Source: Rhodoferax sp.
Lineage (GTDB): Bacteria > Pseudomonadota > Gammaproteobacteria > Burkholderiales > Burkholderiaceae_C
Direction of reading: 5' to 3'
NCBI RefSeq assembly: GCF_025356155.1
Contig: NZ_JANXUQ010000302.1
Coordinates: 1 to 44,262 of the forward strand
Length of the DNA stretch: 44,262 bases
Shown here: piece after piece, positions 17,311 through 25,917 of the stretch
Position numbering within the stretch: the stretch's first letter is position 1
How the letters are laid out: every line of letters begins with the position of its first letter
The notes under the pieces: generated by a model
Seen by the model: only the letters and a program-made list of their open reading frames with translations
What the model was told of the DNA's origin: nothing
Database searches by the model: none
Made by a program: the position numbers and the translations under genes

Positions 17311-18155
17311 GGCATGGCCCACTGTGGTTTGCGCTTTTGCATGAAGGCGGCAATGCCCTCCAGCCCCTCGGGGCCTTGGGCGGCGCGGGAAAAGATGGCG
17401 GCGGCACTCTGCACCAAATCCTGCGGCTCGCGCAGCCGGGCCTGGGCCATCAAGGCCTTGGTCGCAGCCAGGGCGCCCGGCGCGCAGGCCAGGATATCGG
17501 CCAGCACGGCGTCGATGGCAGTTTGCAGATCGGCGGTGTCTACAACGCTGTGCACCAGCCCCAAACGCAGCGCGGCGGCGGCATCCAGCCGCCCGCCGGT
17601 GACGGCCAAGCGCTTGGCTTGCGAGTAGCCCAAGCGCTCAACGAGGAAAGGGGCGATCTGCGCGGGCACTACACCCAACGAAGTTTCGGGCAAACGGAAC
17701 TGCGCCGTCTCGCTGGCGATGGCCACGTCGGCCACGCAGGCCAGGCCAAAGCCGCCCCCCATGACCGTGCCTTCCAATACGGCCACCACCGCCAGCGGCG
17801 TGCGCGCATAGGCCACACACAGTTCGCCAAATGCGGCGTTGACTTCGGCGATGGGGTCTTCTGCACCGCTGGCCCCTTTGCCGACAGCGGGCACCTGCAT
17901 GGCCCGCATGCGCGCTGCGGCCATGTCCTTCAGGTCGGCACCCGCGCTGAAGTGCCCACCGGCGCCGCGCAGCAACACCACGCGCACCGCATCCGGCGTG
18001 CCCGCCGTAGCCTCCGCATCCCGCAACACCTGGCGCAGTTCCGCCACCATCTGCAGCGACATGGCATTGCGCGACGCCGGACGGTTTAAGCAAATATGCA
18101 CGGTAGCCCTCGTAAAATCTACCTGTAGTGCTTCAAAATTCATAGCAATCGCCAT
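17307..18155 (-). CDS. enoyl-CoA hydratase/isomerase (methylglutaconyl- or isohexenylglutaconyl-CoA hydratase-like)
   Basis: This 282-residue crotonase-fold protein has VHICLNRPASRNAMS near the N-terminus and two oxyanion-hole segments, GGHFSAGADLKDM and EGTVMGGGFGLACVADVAIAS. The PETSLGVVPAQIAPFLVERLG block is typical of glutaconyl-CoA hydratases (AtuE/LiuC). The usual catalytic Glu pair was not verified. The ATG at 18155 overlaps the preceding stop (TAATG); ATG 18143 (MNFEALQ) is also possible. The first roughly 17 codons coincide with a diverged dispersed repeat. The neighbours on both sides make the acyl-CoA pathway assignment secure in outline. Confidence 0.88.
18103..18153. repeat. diverged dispersed repeat, copy 3, at the start of the hydratase gene
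   Basis: TAGCCCTCGT is identical to copy 1 (158-213). The next 40 bases align without gaps at about 25 matches, ending in ATAGCAATCGCC against ATAGCAAACGCC. It spans the first codons of the hydratase gene, so either the repeat was captured as coding sequence or the likeness is partly chance. Confidence 0.45.
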
Positions 18156-19305
18156 TAGGATTTTCCGGGAAGGGTGCCTTCAAACTTGCAGATGATGCCC
18201 AGCATAATCTCGTCGGCGCCACCCCCAATCGAGATCAAACGGCCATCGCGGTAGGACTGTGCAATCGGGTTGTCAGCCGTGTAACCCATGCCGCCCCAGT
18301 ACTGCAGGCAACTATCGGCCACCTCACGCGTCAGGCGCCCGGCCTTGAGCTTGGCCATGGACGCCAGCCGGGTCACATCCTTGCCGCCCACGTACTGCTC
18401 CACGGCGCGGTAGGTCAGCGCGCGCAGGGCCTCGACCTCAGTGCGCAGCTCCGCCAGGCGGAAGTGGACCACCTGGTTGTGCAAAATGGGCTTGCCAAAG
18501 GTCTGGCGTTGGCGCGTGTAGTCAATGGTCTGGTCGATCAGGCGGTCCAGCGAACGCAAGCTGCCGGCCGCGCCGTAAAGCCGCTCTTCCTGGAACTGCA
18601 GCATTTGCAACATAAAGCCCATGCCCTCCTGGCCGATCAGGTTCTTCTGCGGCACCCGCACGTTGTCGAAAAACAGCTGTGCCGTGTCGCTGCTGTGCAT
18701 GCCAATCTTCTCGATCTTCTGGCGCGTGACACCCGGGCTGTTCAGCGGTACGACGATCAAGGACTTGTTCTTGTGCGCAGCGCCTTCCGACGTGTTGGCC
18801 AACAGGCAGCACCAGTCGGCCTGCATGCCGTTGGTGATCCACATCTTGGAGCCGTTGATGAGGTAGTCATCACCATCCTTGCGCGCCGTGGTCTTCAGCG
18901 CGGCCACATCCGAGCCGCCGCCGGCCTCGCTGACGCCCACACAGCCCACCATGTCGCCGGCAATGCTGGGCGCCAGAAACTCGTGGCGCAGTGCGTCGCT
19001 GCCAAAGCGGGCCAGCGCTGGCGTACACATGTCGGTCTGCACGCCAATGGCCATGGCACGCCGCCGGCATTGCATTCACCCAAAGCTTCAGCCATGACCA
19101 TGGAGTAGCTGAAGTCCAGCCCCAGGCCGCCAAATTCCGTCGGGTACTTGATGCCCAGCAGGCCCAGGTCGCCCATCTTCTTGAACAGTTCGTGGGCAGG
19201 GAAGATGCCCGCCTTTTCCCATGCAGGCAGATGGGGGTTGATTTCTTTCGCAACAAATTTGCGGACCGTGTCGGCGATCTGCTCGTGCTCGGGGGTGAAT
19301 TTCAT
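18155..19305 (-). pseudogene. acyl-CoA dehydrogenase (isovaleryl/citronellyl-CoA type) with a -1 frameshift
   Basis: Two overlapping frames make up one acyl-CoA dehydrogenase of about 384 residues. The first (from ATG 19305) has MKFTPEHEQIADTVRKFVAK, then YPTEFGGLGLDFSYSMVMAE and ALGECNAGGVP. It then runs into junk, while the next frame continues MAIGVQTDMCTPALARFGSD. One base is missing next to 19054-19055 (a CC where a full codon is expected before ATG). The rest is intact: CVGVSEAGGGSDVAAL, DYLINGSKMWITNG, QEERLYGAAGSLRSLDRLID and QYWGGMGYTADNPIAQSYRD. SIGGGADE has Gly where MCAD has its catalytic Glu, and the EERL Glu fits the isovaleryl-type catalytic base. This could be a real mutation or a sequencing error; flanking genes look functional. 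Confidence 0.85.
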
Positions 19306-19333
19306 GGTGTTCTTTTTGTAGTTGGGGTGGGGT

Positions 19334-20944
19334 TCACATCCGGGCTACGCCGAAGGTGTTGGGGTTCAACTTGCGCTGATCCGCCTCAGCCGCCAGCGCC
19401 AAACCCAGGCCCAAAAAGCGGCGCGTATCGCGCGGGTCGATGATGCCGTCGTCCCACAGGCGGGCTGTGCCAAACAACGCGGCAGATTCCTTGTCCAGCC
19501 GCAAACGCAGCCCGTCGGACATGGCGGCCAGCGCTTCCTCATTGGCCTCCATGCCGCTGCGCTCAATCTTGGCGCGGTTGACGATGTCCATGACCTTGGC
19601 CGCCTGTGCACCACCCATCACAGCCGTGCGCGCCGTGGGCCAGGCGAAGATAAAGCGTGGGTCGAACCCGCGGCCGCACATGCCGTAGTTGCCCGCGCCG
19701 TAGGAGCCACCGATCACAAAGGTGAACTTGGGTACCCGTGCATTGGCCACGGCCTGAATCATCTTGCTGCCGTGTTTGATGGCACCGCCCCGCTCTGCCG
19801 CCGAGCCCACCATATAGCCGGTAGTGTTCTGCAAAAAGACCAGCGGCGTGCCGGTCTGGTCACACAGCTGGATGAACTGCGCGGCCTTGGTTGAGCCCGT
19901 AGGTTGGATCGGTCCGTTATTGCCAAGGATGCCAACCAGGTGGCCTTGCACGCGGGCATGGCCACACATCATCTCGGGGGCGTATTCGGCTTTGAATTCC
20001 AGAAAGTCCGACCCATCCACCAGCCTTGCAATCACTTCGCGCACGTCATACGGCTCGCGCTCGTCGGCGGGCACGATGCCCATCAACTCCTGCTCGTCAA
20101 ACAGGGGTTCTGTATAGGCGCCAGGGGCTGGCACGGCGTCCCACCGTAGCTTGTCCATCACCTCGCGCGCCATGCCGATGGCGTGGGCATCGTCCTCACA
20201 CAAATACTCCCCCAAGCCGGTGACCTGGGCATGCGTTTCGGCGCCACCCAACTGGTCTTCCGTGCAGTCCTCGCCAATGGCGGCTTTCACCAAGGGCGGC
20301 CCAGCCAGAAAGATGTTGGAGCGGCCGCGCACCAGAATCACATAGTCCGACAGGCCCGGCAAATATGCACCGCCCGCCGTGCTGGAGCCATGCACTACCG
20401 CAATCTGCGGCAAGCCCATGGCCGACATGCGGGCCTGGTTGGCAAAGGTGCGGCCGCCCTCGATAAAAATCTCGCTCTGGTACATCAGGTTGGCGCCACC
20501 GCTCTCTACCAACGAGATCAGCGGCAGCTTGTTCTCTTGCGCGATCTGCTGCACGCGCAGGCCCTTCTTCAAACCCATGGGCGCCACGGTGCCGCCTTTA
20601 ACCGCGCTGTCGTTCGCAGAAATGATGCAGCGCTTGCCCGCCACCACGCCGATGCCGACGATGGAGCCACCACCCATGACCGACTTCTTGCCGTCGTCGT
20701 CGTGCATGTTCAGCCCGGCCAGGCGGCTCAACTCCAAGAAGGGCGTGCCCCGGTCAAGCAAACGGGCGACCCGCTCACGCGGCAGCAACTGCTTGCGCTT
20801 CTCGAACTTGTCGCGTTTGGATTCAGACTCGGCAATGACCAGCCCCTCCAGGCGCTGGACTTCGGCCAGCAGAGCCTGCATGCGCTGGGCATTGGCGGCA
20901 AAGGCGGCGGATTTGGCTTGTATCTTGGAACGTATGGCGGGCAT
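19334..20944 (-). CDS. acyl-CoA carboxylase beta subunit (carboxyltransferase; GCC/MCC type)
   Basis: This 536-residue carboxyltransferase moves CO2 from biotin to the gamma carbon of a branched enoyl-CoA. Two crotonase-like halves are visible. The N half has DSAVKGGTVAPMGLKKGLR, LVESGGANLMYQSEIF and GSSTAGGAYLPGLSDY. The C half has LGNNGPIQPTGSTKAAQFI, FLQNTTGYMVGSAAE, GGSYGAGNYGMCGRGFDPRF and VMGGAQAAKVM. Residues 162-165 read EGGR where methylcrotonyl enzymes usually have HFGR, so Gly163 takes the place of Phe, a change associated with geranyl-CoA carboxylase. ATG 20944 (AAGGA ten bases upstream) is preferred over TTG 20947. It is first in the operon. Confidence 0.92.
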   Translation of the reverse strand: MPAIRSKIQAKSAAFAANAQRMQALLAEVQRLEGLVIAESESKRDKFEKRKQLLPRERVARLLDRGTPFLELSRLAGLNMHDDDGKKSVMGGGSIVGIGVVAGKRCIISANDSAVKGGTVAPMGLKKGLRVQQIAQENKLPLISLVESGGANLMYQSEIFIEGGRTFANQARMSAMGLPQIAVVHGSSTAGGAYLPGLSDYVILVRGRSNIFLAGPPLVKAAIGEDCTEDQLGGAETHAQVTGLGEYLCEDDAHAIGMAREVMDKLRWDAVPAPGAYTEPLFDEQELMGIVPADEREPYDVREVIARLVDGSDFLEFKAEYAPEMMCGHARVQGHLVGILGNNGPIQPTGSTKAAQFIQLCDQTGTPLVFLQNTTGYMVGSAAERGGAIKHGSKMIQAVANARVPKFTFVIGGSYGAGNYGMCGRGFDPRFIFAWPTARTAVMGGAQAAKVMDIVNRAKIERSGMEANEEALAAMSDGLRLRLDKESAALFGTARLWDDGIIDPRDTRRFLGLGLALAAEADQRKLNPNTFGVARM

Positions 20945-20973
20945 CAAGAAAAATCCTTGCGTTGGTGCATGGC

Positions 20974-21002
20974 ATTAGAAGACATGGTGACGTTAACGTC
21001 AA
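20974..21002 (-). promoter_or_regulatory. operon promoter with a 14-bp palindromic operator (MerR/LiuR-like)
   Basis: On the - strand, TTGACG (complement of 20997-21002) and TCTAAT (complement of 20974-20979) are separated by 17 bp, a good sigma-70 promoter 27 bases before the carboxyltransferase ATG. The perfect palindrome TGACGTTAACGTCA at 20988-21001 covers the -35 and the spacer. ACGT-NN-ACGT half-sites are what is recalled for the LiuR regulator of branched-chain acyl-CoA genes. A MerR-family gene lies 389 bases away on the other strand. The site could serve the divergent SCP2 gene too. Confidence 0.7.
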
Positions 21003-21087
21003 CACAATGCCCTATAGGTGTTTTCACTGATGTTTAGGGCATACTCGACCGCTAACATGCGGCACCACCCCCCAACAAGGAGCATCC

Positions 21088-21384
21088 ATGAACCTCGAAG
21101 CCTGTACCCAAGCCATCCGCACCAAAGTAGGCGCCGACAGCGGCCTGGATGCCACCCTCAAGTTCGACTGCGGCGCCGATGGCGTGATCCGCATCGATGG
21201 TGCGTCCACCCCCAACACCGTGACCAACGACAACGTGGACAGCGACTGCACCGTGGGCATCACACTGGAGAACCTGAACGCCCTGCTCAGCGGCGATCTG
21301 GAACCCACCACCGGCTTCATGGCTGGCAAACTCAAAGTGTCTGGCGACATGGGCGTGGCCATGCGCTTGCAACGCGTGATCTGA
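21088..21384 (+). CDS. SCP2 sterol-binding domain protein
   Basis: This small 98-residue protein has an SCP2-like lipid-binding fold. It contains LDATLKFDCGADGVIRIDG, then DCTVGITLENLNALLSGDLEP, FMAGKLKVSGDMGVAMRLQ, the typical SCP2 C-terminal block. Such proteins bind acyl-CoAs or other lipids. The gene is divergent from the acyl-CoA operon across the palindromic operator, and is followed after five bases by the MerR gene. A role in handling the operon's acyl-CoA substrates is likely but inferred. AAGGAGC precedes the ATG by six bases. Confidence 0.88.
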   Translation: MNLEACTQAIRTKVGADSGLDATLKFDCGADGVIRIDGASTPNTVTNDNVDSDCTVGITLENLNALLSGDLEPTTGFMAGKLKVSGDMGVAMRLQRVI

Positions 21385-21389
21385 CCCCT

Positions 21390-21842
21390 ATGGTTGCTGC
21401 AGCTGCCGCGCAGGCCTTTGTCGATTCGCACCGCGACGAAGCCACCACCGAACTCTTTGGCATAACCGAGTTGTGCCGCGAGTTCGGCATCACGCTGCGG
21501 GCGCTGCGCTTCTATGAAGACAAAGGGTTGCTGGCGCCCCGGCGCATCAACGGTGCGCGTGTCTACACCCGGCGCGACCGCGCCCGCCTGGCGCTGATCC
21601 TGCGCGCCAAGGCGATTGGCTCGCCGCTGTCCGAGATCAAGCGCTACCTGGACCTGTACGGTGACCAAGGCCAAGGTCGCGCGCAGCAGCTGAGCTTTGC
21701 CATTGAGCGCACAGACAACGAGATTGCCGAGCTGGAAAAGAAGCGTGCCCACATCGACGAAACGCTGGCCGAGTTGCGCGTCATCAACGCCAGCGCGCGC
21801 GCGCAGTTGCAAGCGCGCCAGCGCGCAGACGCCAATACTTGA
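21390..21842 (+). CDS. MerR-family transcriptional regulator (LiuR-like)
   Basis: The protein has 150 residues from ATG 21390, five bases after SCP2. The frame is open further upstream but overlaps SCP2. The MerR winged helix-turn-helix is at about residues 21-90: FGITELCREFGITLRALRFY, EDKGLLAPRRINGARVYTRR and LSEIKRYLDLYG. A C-terminal coiled coil follows (AIERTDNEIAELEKKRAHID). There are no Cys in the effector region, so it is not a metal sensor of the classic kind. The LiuR branch of MerR controls leucine/isovalerate genes in proteobacteria. Position beside the operon and its palindrome supports that role. Confidence 0.85.
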   Translation: MVAAAAAQAFVDSHRDEATTELFGITELCREFGITLRALRFYEDKGLLAPRRINGARVYTRRDRARLALILRAKAIGSPLSEIKRYLDLYGDQGQGRAQQLSFAIERTDNEIAELEKKRAHIDETLAELRVINASARAQLQARQRADANT

Positions 21843-21929
21843 CTCGACAATCGTCGATTACCGTAGCTGGAAACGGGGCTATGATGTCTCGTGCCCTCCC
21901 TGCGCAAAGCCCTTCTTCACGCGACGTAA

Positions 21930-23402
21930 ATGAACACCTGGTCCGCCATCGCTGCAGCCAGTATGCTCATAGCCGCCGCAATGAGCGGTCTGTACTGGCG
22001 GGAACGCCAACGCAGGCTTCTGCTGTCTCAGGAGATGGACGGGCTAAACAAACAACTGTCGATTAAATCCACCGGCGACGCCATGCCGGGGCTGCTGACG
22101 CGCGCGGTTTTTGATACTGCTCTGGCCAGGAAATCGCAAAAAGTCGACGGTGGCGGCGGGTCTTTTGGTGTTTTATACGTAGCCCTGGACAACTTTGTCT
22201 TACTCAACGACGCTTTTGGAAATGAGGCTGGAGACCGTCTATTGAAAGACGTGTCGCGGCGTTTGTCATTGAGCAATGGAGCGAAGACACAGGCTTGTCA
22301 TATCGGCGTAGGGGAATTCGCTCTGATCGTCGAGGGCGGTCAGCACAGCGCTAGCGCCTCAGCGCAGCGTGTGTCCGACGCGCTGGCCGTGCCTTTTACC
22401 TATGAGGCGATACGCGCGCAACTCACCTGCTCAATAGGTATTGCCGTATACCCTGACCATGGAGCCATCAGCAAACTCCTGGGCAACGCGGCGCTGGCAA
22501 TGCGCAGCGTCAAACTTAACGGCGGCAGCGATTTTTGCCTGTACGACCCCAAAATGGGTTTGGAAGTGCGTGAACAGGCCCTGCTGTTCAACGACCTGCG
22601 CAGCGCCCTGGACAAGGGCGAGTTCGAACTGTATTTCCAACCCAAGATAGACGCCATCAGCCTGCAGGTCACCGGAGCCGAGGCCTTGTTGCGCTGGCAC
22701 CATCCTGAGCGGGGACTGGTCAGCCCGGTAGTGTTTATTCCCCTGGCCGAACAATATGGCTTGATTGGTCCGATCGGGCATTGGGTCATCGAAGAGGCCT
22801 GCCGCAAGGCAGCACGCTGGCGCGAACAGGGCTTGCGCATGCGGGTGGCCGTCAACATATCGGGCTACCAGATGCGCGAGGACGATTTGGTCAACCGCAT
22901 AGAGGCCGCGCTGCAGCGCAATGGCATTCAACCCGAGCGCTTTACCTGCGAAATCACCGAGTCGGTCGCGATGGAAGACACCAAGGTCACGCAACTGACC
23001 TTTGAGAAGATGCGCGACGCCGGCTTTCACGTATCGATTGACGACTTTGGTACCGGTTATTCAAGCCTAGCGGCTTTGCGCAAGCTGCCCGCCCGCGAGC
23101 TCAAGATCGACCGCGCTTTTGTGTCGGATCTTGAAGAGAGCGAAGACGCACGGTCCATCGCCCAGTCCATCGTCAACCTGGCAACCGCGCTGAATTTGCG
23201 TGTGGTCGCTGAAGGTGTTGAAACCGCAGGACAGCGCGATTTGCTGGTCGCCATGGGTTGCAACGAACTGCAAGGTTTTCTGTTCTCCATGCCCATGCCG
23301 GCCTATGAATTGGAGCGTCTGGCCCTACATGAACACCAACCCGACGAAATGGAATTTCGAAAATCCCTGTTTTCAGAAACTTATCTGGGAAAATTGCGCT
23401 GA
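21930..23402 (+). CDS. GGDEF/EAL-domain protein, probable c-di-GMP phosphodiesterase
   Basis: This 490-residue protein has one N-terminal membrane segment (residues 3-22) and a coiled linker. The GGDEF domain at about 75-210 has a degenerate active site: GVGEF at 126-130 in place of GGDEF, so cyclase activity is unlikely. The EAL domain at about 215-475 keeps its metal and catalytic set: EALLRWHHP at 251, NISGYQM, CEITESV, SIDDFGTGYSSL, KIDRAFV and VVAEGVE. The N-terminal half may instead bind GTP to regulate the phosphodiesterase. A response regulator gene follows 57 bases later. Confidence 0.92.
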   Translation: MNTWSAIAAASMLIAAAMSGLYWRERQRRLLLSQEMDGLNKQLSIKSTGDAMPGLLTRAVFDTALARKSQKVDGGGGSFGVLYVALDNFVLLNDAFGNEAGDRLLKDVSRRLSLSNGAKTQACHIGVGEFALIVEGGQHSASASAQRVSDALAVPFTYEAIRAQLTCSIGIAVYPDHGAISKLLGNAALAMRSVKLNGGSDFCLYDPKMGLEVREQALLFNDLRSALDKGEFELYFQPKIDAISLQVTGAEALLRWHHPERGLVSPVVFIPLAEQYGLIGPIGHWVIEEACRKAARWREQGLRMRVAVNISGYQMREDDLVNRIEAALQRNGIQPERFTCEITESVAMEDTKVTQLTFEKMRDAGFHVSIDDFGTGYSSLAALRKLPARELKIDRAFVSDLEESEDARSIAQSIVNLATALNLRVVAEGVETAGQRDLLVAMGCNELQGFLFSMPMPAYELERLALHEHQPDEMEFRKSLFSETYLGKLR

Positions 23403-23459
23403 CATCACCAAATAAATTGCCGATCCCGCGACGCAGTTCCCACCCCATAAGGCAGTGCC

Positions 23460-24335
23460 ATGAGTTTCTTTGACCGTTTTAAAGTTCTGACCAAGAAAGA
23501 GCCCGGCACGCCGGCGCCAGATTTGTCAGGGTTGACGCCCGTACAAACGGCGATCGACCGGCGCAACCGCAAGCGCAAGAACGCACGCCAAGGCGCCACC
23601 GCCCTCATCATTGACGACTCGCCCACGGTGGTGGCTGCGCTGCGCAAGATACTGCGCTCTGCCGGTTACGTCACCCGCGACGCAGGCGATGCAGAACAAG
23701 GCTTGGCTATGTTGGCCGAGATCAAGCCAGACCTGATTTTTCTGGATATTGTTCTGCCTGGCATGAACGGCTTTGGCGCACTGCGCGTCATTCGCAAAGA
23801 CCCGACTACCCAGCATATTCCCGTGATCATGATCAGCGGCAACGAACATGCGACCGAACAGTTTTACGCCAACAAGATCGGCGCTGACCTTTTCATGAAG
23901 AAGCCGTTCTCGCGGTATGAGGTATTTGCCCACCTTGAATCGCTGCTGGATGCCAACCGTGAACTGCGCCGCAAAGGCTACGTCGCAGAGCCTCTGTCTG
24001 CACCGATAAAGGATGTGCAAGAGGAGATGATCCACACAATGCCCATACCCCGGACTGCGGCATCATTGGCTACCCCATCGGCAAACGGCGTGCCGGTAGC
24101 AGGGGCAATGGCGCAGTGGCCAGAACTGGATGCCCGCAAGCAGCTCACCGCAATGGGTTTGCAATATTTTGACCACGGCCAGTTCTTATCCGCCATCCGC
24201 CGCAGTGATCAACTGGCCGTAGCGCTGTTCATCGCGGGATGTGGCGTGGACAAGGACACCAGCCTCGATGGTAAGACGGCCCTAACCGTTGCGCAAGAAA
24301 TAGGCAAGCCCGAAATCATTCAACTACTGGGCTAA
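23460..24335 (+). CDS. response regulator with receiver domain and C-terminal ankyrin-like tail
   Basis: The protein has 291 residues. A 45-residue basic leader is followed by a CheY-like receiver at about 46-165 with the acidic pair Asp52/Asp53 (LIIDDSPTVV), phosphoacceptor Asp96 (LIFLDIVLPGMNG), ISGNEHATE and switch Lys148 (FMKKPFS). The receiver resembles PilG-type single-domain regulators. After a Pro/Ala-rich linker, the last 60 residues (QYFDHGQFLSAIRRSDQLAV, AGCGVDKDTSLDGKTALTVA) look like about two ankyrin-type repeats. No DNA-binding domain is present, so output is by protein contact, perhaps with the neighbouring EAL protein. Confidence 0.85.
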   Translation: MSFFDRFKVLTKKEPGTPAPDLSGLTPVQTAIDRRNRKRKNARQGATALIIDDSPTVVAALRKILRSAGYVTRDAGDAEQGLAMLAEIKPDLIFLDIVLPGMNGFGALRVIRKDPTTQHIPVIMISGNEHATEQFYANKIGADLFMKKPFSRYEVFAHLESLLDANRELRRKGYVAEPLSAPIKDVQEEMIHTMPIPRTAASLATPSANGVPVAGAMAQWPELDARKQLTAMGLQYFDHGQFLSAIRRSDQLAVALFIAGCGVDKDTSLDGKTALTVAQEIGKPEIIQLLG

Positions 24336-24340
24336 ACCGG

Positions 24341-25186
24341 ATGCGCACCAAACACCGCACTGGGGCCTGGACCCTATTCATCTCTGTAGCTTTTAGCCTG
24401 CTACACAGCGGCGCAGGGGCGCAAGAGAAGCCGTTATGGGAAATTGGCTTGGGCGTATCCGCCCTGCAACTGCCCGCCTACCGCGGCGCTTCAGAAACCA
24501 GAACGGATGTGCTCCCCATCCCCTACCTCGTTTACCGCGGAGACCATTTCAAGGCAGACAAGGACGGCGTGCGGGGGGTGTTGTTCGACTCAGACATGTT
24601 TGAAGTCAACCTCAGCCTTGCCGCATCACCGCCCGTAAACAGCCGTGACGTCAAGGTGCGCGATGGCATGCCGGACCTTAACTCAAGCCTGGAACTAGGC
24701 CCGTCCGTTGACATCAAATTGTGGCAATCCAGTGGCCATGATGCCAAGCTGAAACTGTTTTTACCCGTGCGCGCCGCCATGACGCTGGAGAGAGACGCCA
24801 AGTTCATTGGCTGGCAATTCACGCCCCGCCTCAACCTGGACGTTGCCAACCCGTTTGGCCACAAGGGCTGGACTTTGGCCGTGGTCGGTGGACCGGTATT
24901 TGGAAGCCGCGAGCAGCACGACTATTTTTACGGCGTGGCGCCGCAATACGCCACAGCATCACGGGCGGCGTACGACGCCAAAGCCGGTTACGCCGGCATG
25001 CAGGTTTTGTCGGCACTTTGGAAACGATTTCCATCGTTTTGGATGGGTGGTTTTTTGCGCTTCGACGACGTACGCGGTGCGGTGTTCGAGAACAGCCCAC
25101 TGGTCACGCAAAAGAGCGGTGTCTCCGGAGGCGTTGCGATGACTTGGGTCCTCGGGCAGTCGAGCAAAATGGTGGCGGTGGACTAG
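24341..25186 (+). CDS. MipA/OmpV family outer-membrane protein
   Basis: This 281-residue protein has a signal peptide ending at GAGA-QEK. The mature part is a beta-barrel: WEIGLGVSALQLPAYRGASE (the MipA start with the PxYxGS-like motif), PIPYLVYRGDHFKADKDGVR and GPSVDIKLW. It ends with a strand containing GVSGGVAMTWVL. The last residues SSKMVAVD lack the usual terminal aromatic. MipA proteins were described as scaffolds for murein enzymes, and OmpV as an outer-membrane protein. It follows the response regulator after five bases, so is probably cotranscribed with it. Confidence 0.87.
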   Translation: MRTKHRTGAWTLFISVAFSLLHSGAGAQEKPLWEIGLGVSALQLPAYRGASETRTDVLPIPYLVYRGDHFKADKDGVRGVLFDSDMFEVNLSLAASPPVNSRDVKVRDGMPDLNSSLELGPSVDIKLWQSSGHDAKLKLFLPVRAAMTLERDAKFIGWQFTPRLNLDVANPFGHKGWTLAVVGGPVFGSREQHDYFYGVAPQYATASRAAYDAKAGYAGMQVLSALWKRFPSFWMGGFLRFDDVRGAVFENSPLVTQKSGVSGGVAMTWVLGQSSKMVAVD

Positions 25187-25208
25187 CCAACCGCCTTACA
25201 CTTTGTGA

Positions 25209-25910
25209 ATGACTAAAACAGCAAATTTTGTTGAGGAAACACGCTTCGGAAATTGGTTCTTAAAGACCGCAGTATGGAAACGCAGCGTGCTGGTGCGCGC
25301 ACTGAACGACCTGAAAGAAATGATCCCAACCGCTAGTCTGGTCGAGCGGCCCCGCGTCATCGATGTGGGTTGTGGATTTGGGCATTCCTTTGCCGAACTG
25401 GCACAACGGTTCCAACCCTCCACCATTGTGGGCCTGGATGCTGACCCGGGATTGAACGAACGCGCGGGCGACGAAGCGCGTGCATGCCACTGCGAAGTGC
25501 AACTCATAGAAGCCAACGCTGCACAAACAGGTCTGGCCGATGGGGAGTTTGATGTGGTTTTTTGCCACCAGACCTTCCACCACATCGTTGCGCAAGAAGC
25601 GGCCATGACAGAGTTCTACCGCATCCTCAAACCGGGTGGCATGCTGTTGTTTGCCGAGTCCACTAAATACTACATTCAAACACCGCAGATCCGCTTTCTT
25701 TTTCGCCACCCCATGGAAGTGCAACGGACTGCGGACGAATACATTACCATGGTGCGTGCGGTCGGCTTTGCTGTGCCCGACAGCAGAATATCGCTGCCCT
25801 ATTTGTGGTGGAGCCGTCCGGATATTGGCTTCTTAGAATGGATGGGTCGGCGGGTGCCCACGGAGCGCAACGAAACGCTGGTGAACCTCGTCGCCATCAA
25901 GCCAAACTAG
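25209..25910 (+). CDS. class I SAM-dependent methyltransferase
   Basis: The protein has 233 residues with a Rossmann methyltransferase core: motif I VIDVGCGFGHSFAELAQ at about 50-66, acidic motif II IVGLDADPG, FDVVFCHQTFHHI and the LKPGGMLLFAEST segment. It stands 22 bases after the MipA gene on the + strand and converges on the APE operon, leaving seven bases between the stop codons. Aryl polyene heads are often methylated and many such clusters carry a methyltransferase, so an O- or C-methyltransferase for the aryl head is plausible. Sequence alone does not fix the substrate. Confidence 0.87.
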   Translation: MTKTANFVEETRFGNWFLKTAVWKRSVLVRALNDLKEMIPTASLVERPRVIDVGCGFGHSFAELAQRFQPSTIVGLDADPGLNERAGDEARACHCEVQLIEANAAQTGLADGEFDVVFCHQTFHHIVAQEAAMTEFYRILKPGGMLLFAESTKYYIQTPQIRFLFRHPMEVQRTADEYITMVRAVGFAVPDSRISLPYLWWSRPDIGFLEWMGRRVPTERNETLVNLVAIKPN

Positions 25911-25917
25911 AAATCTC

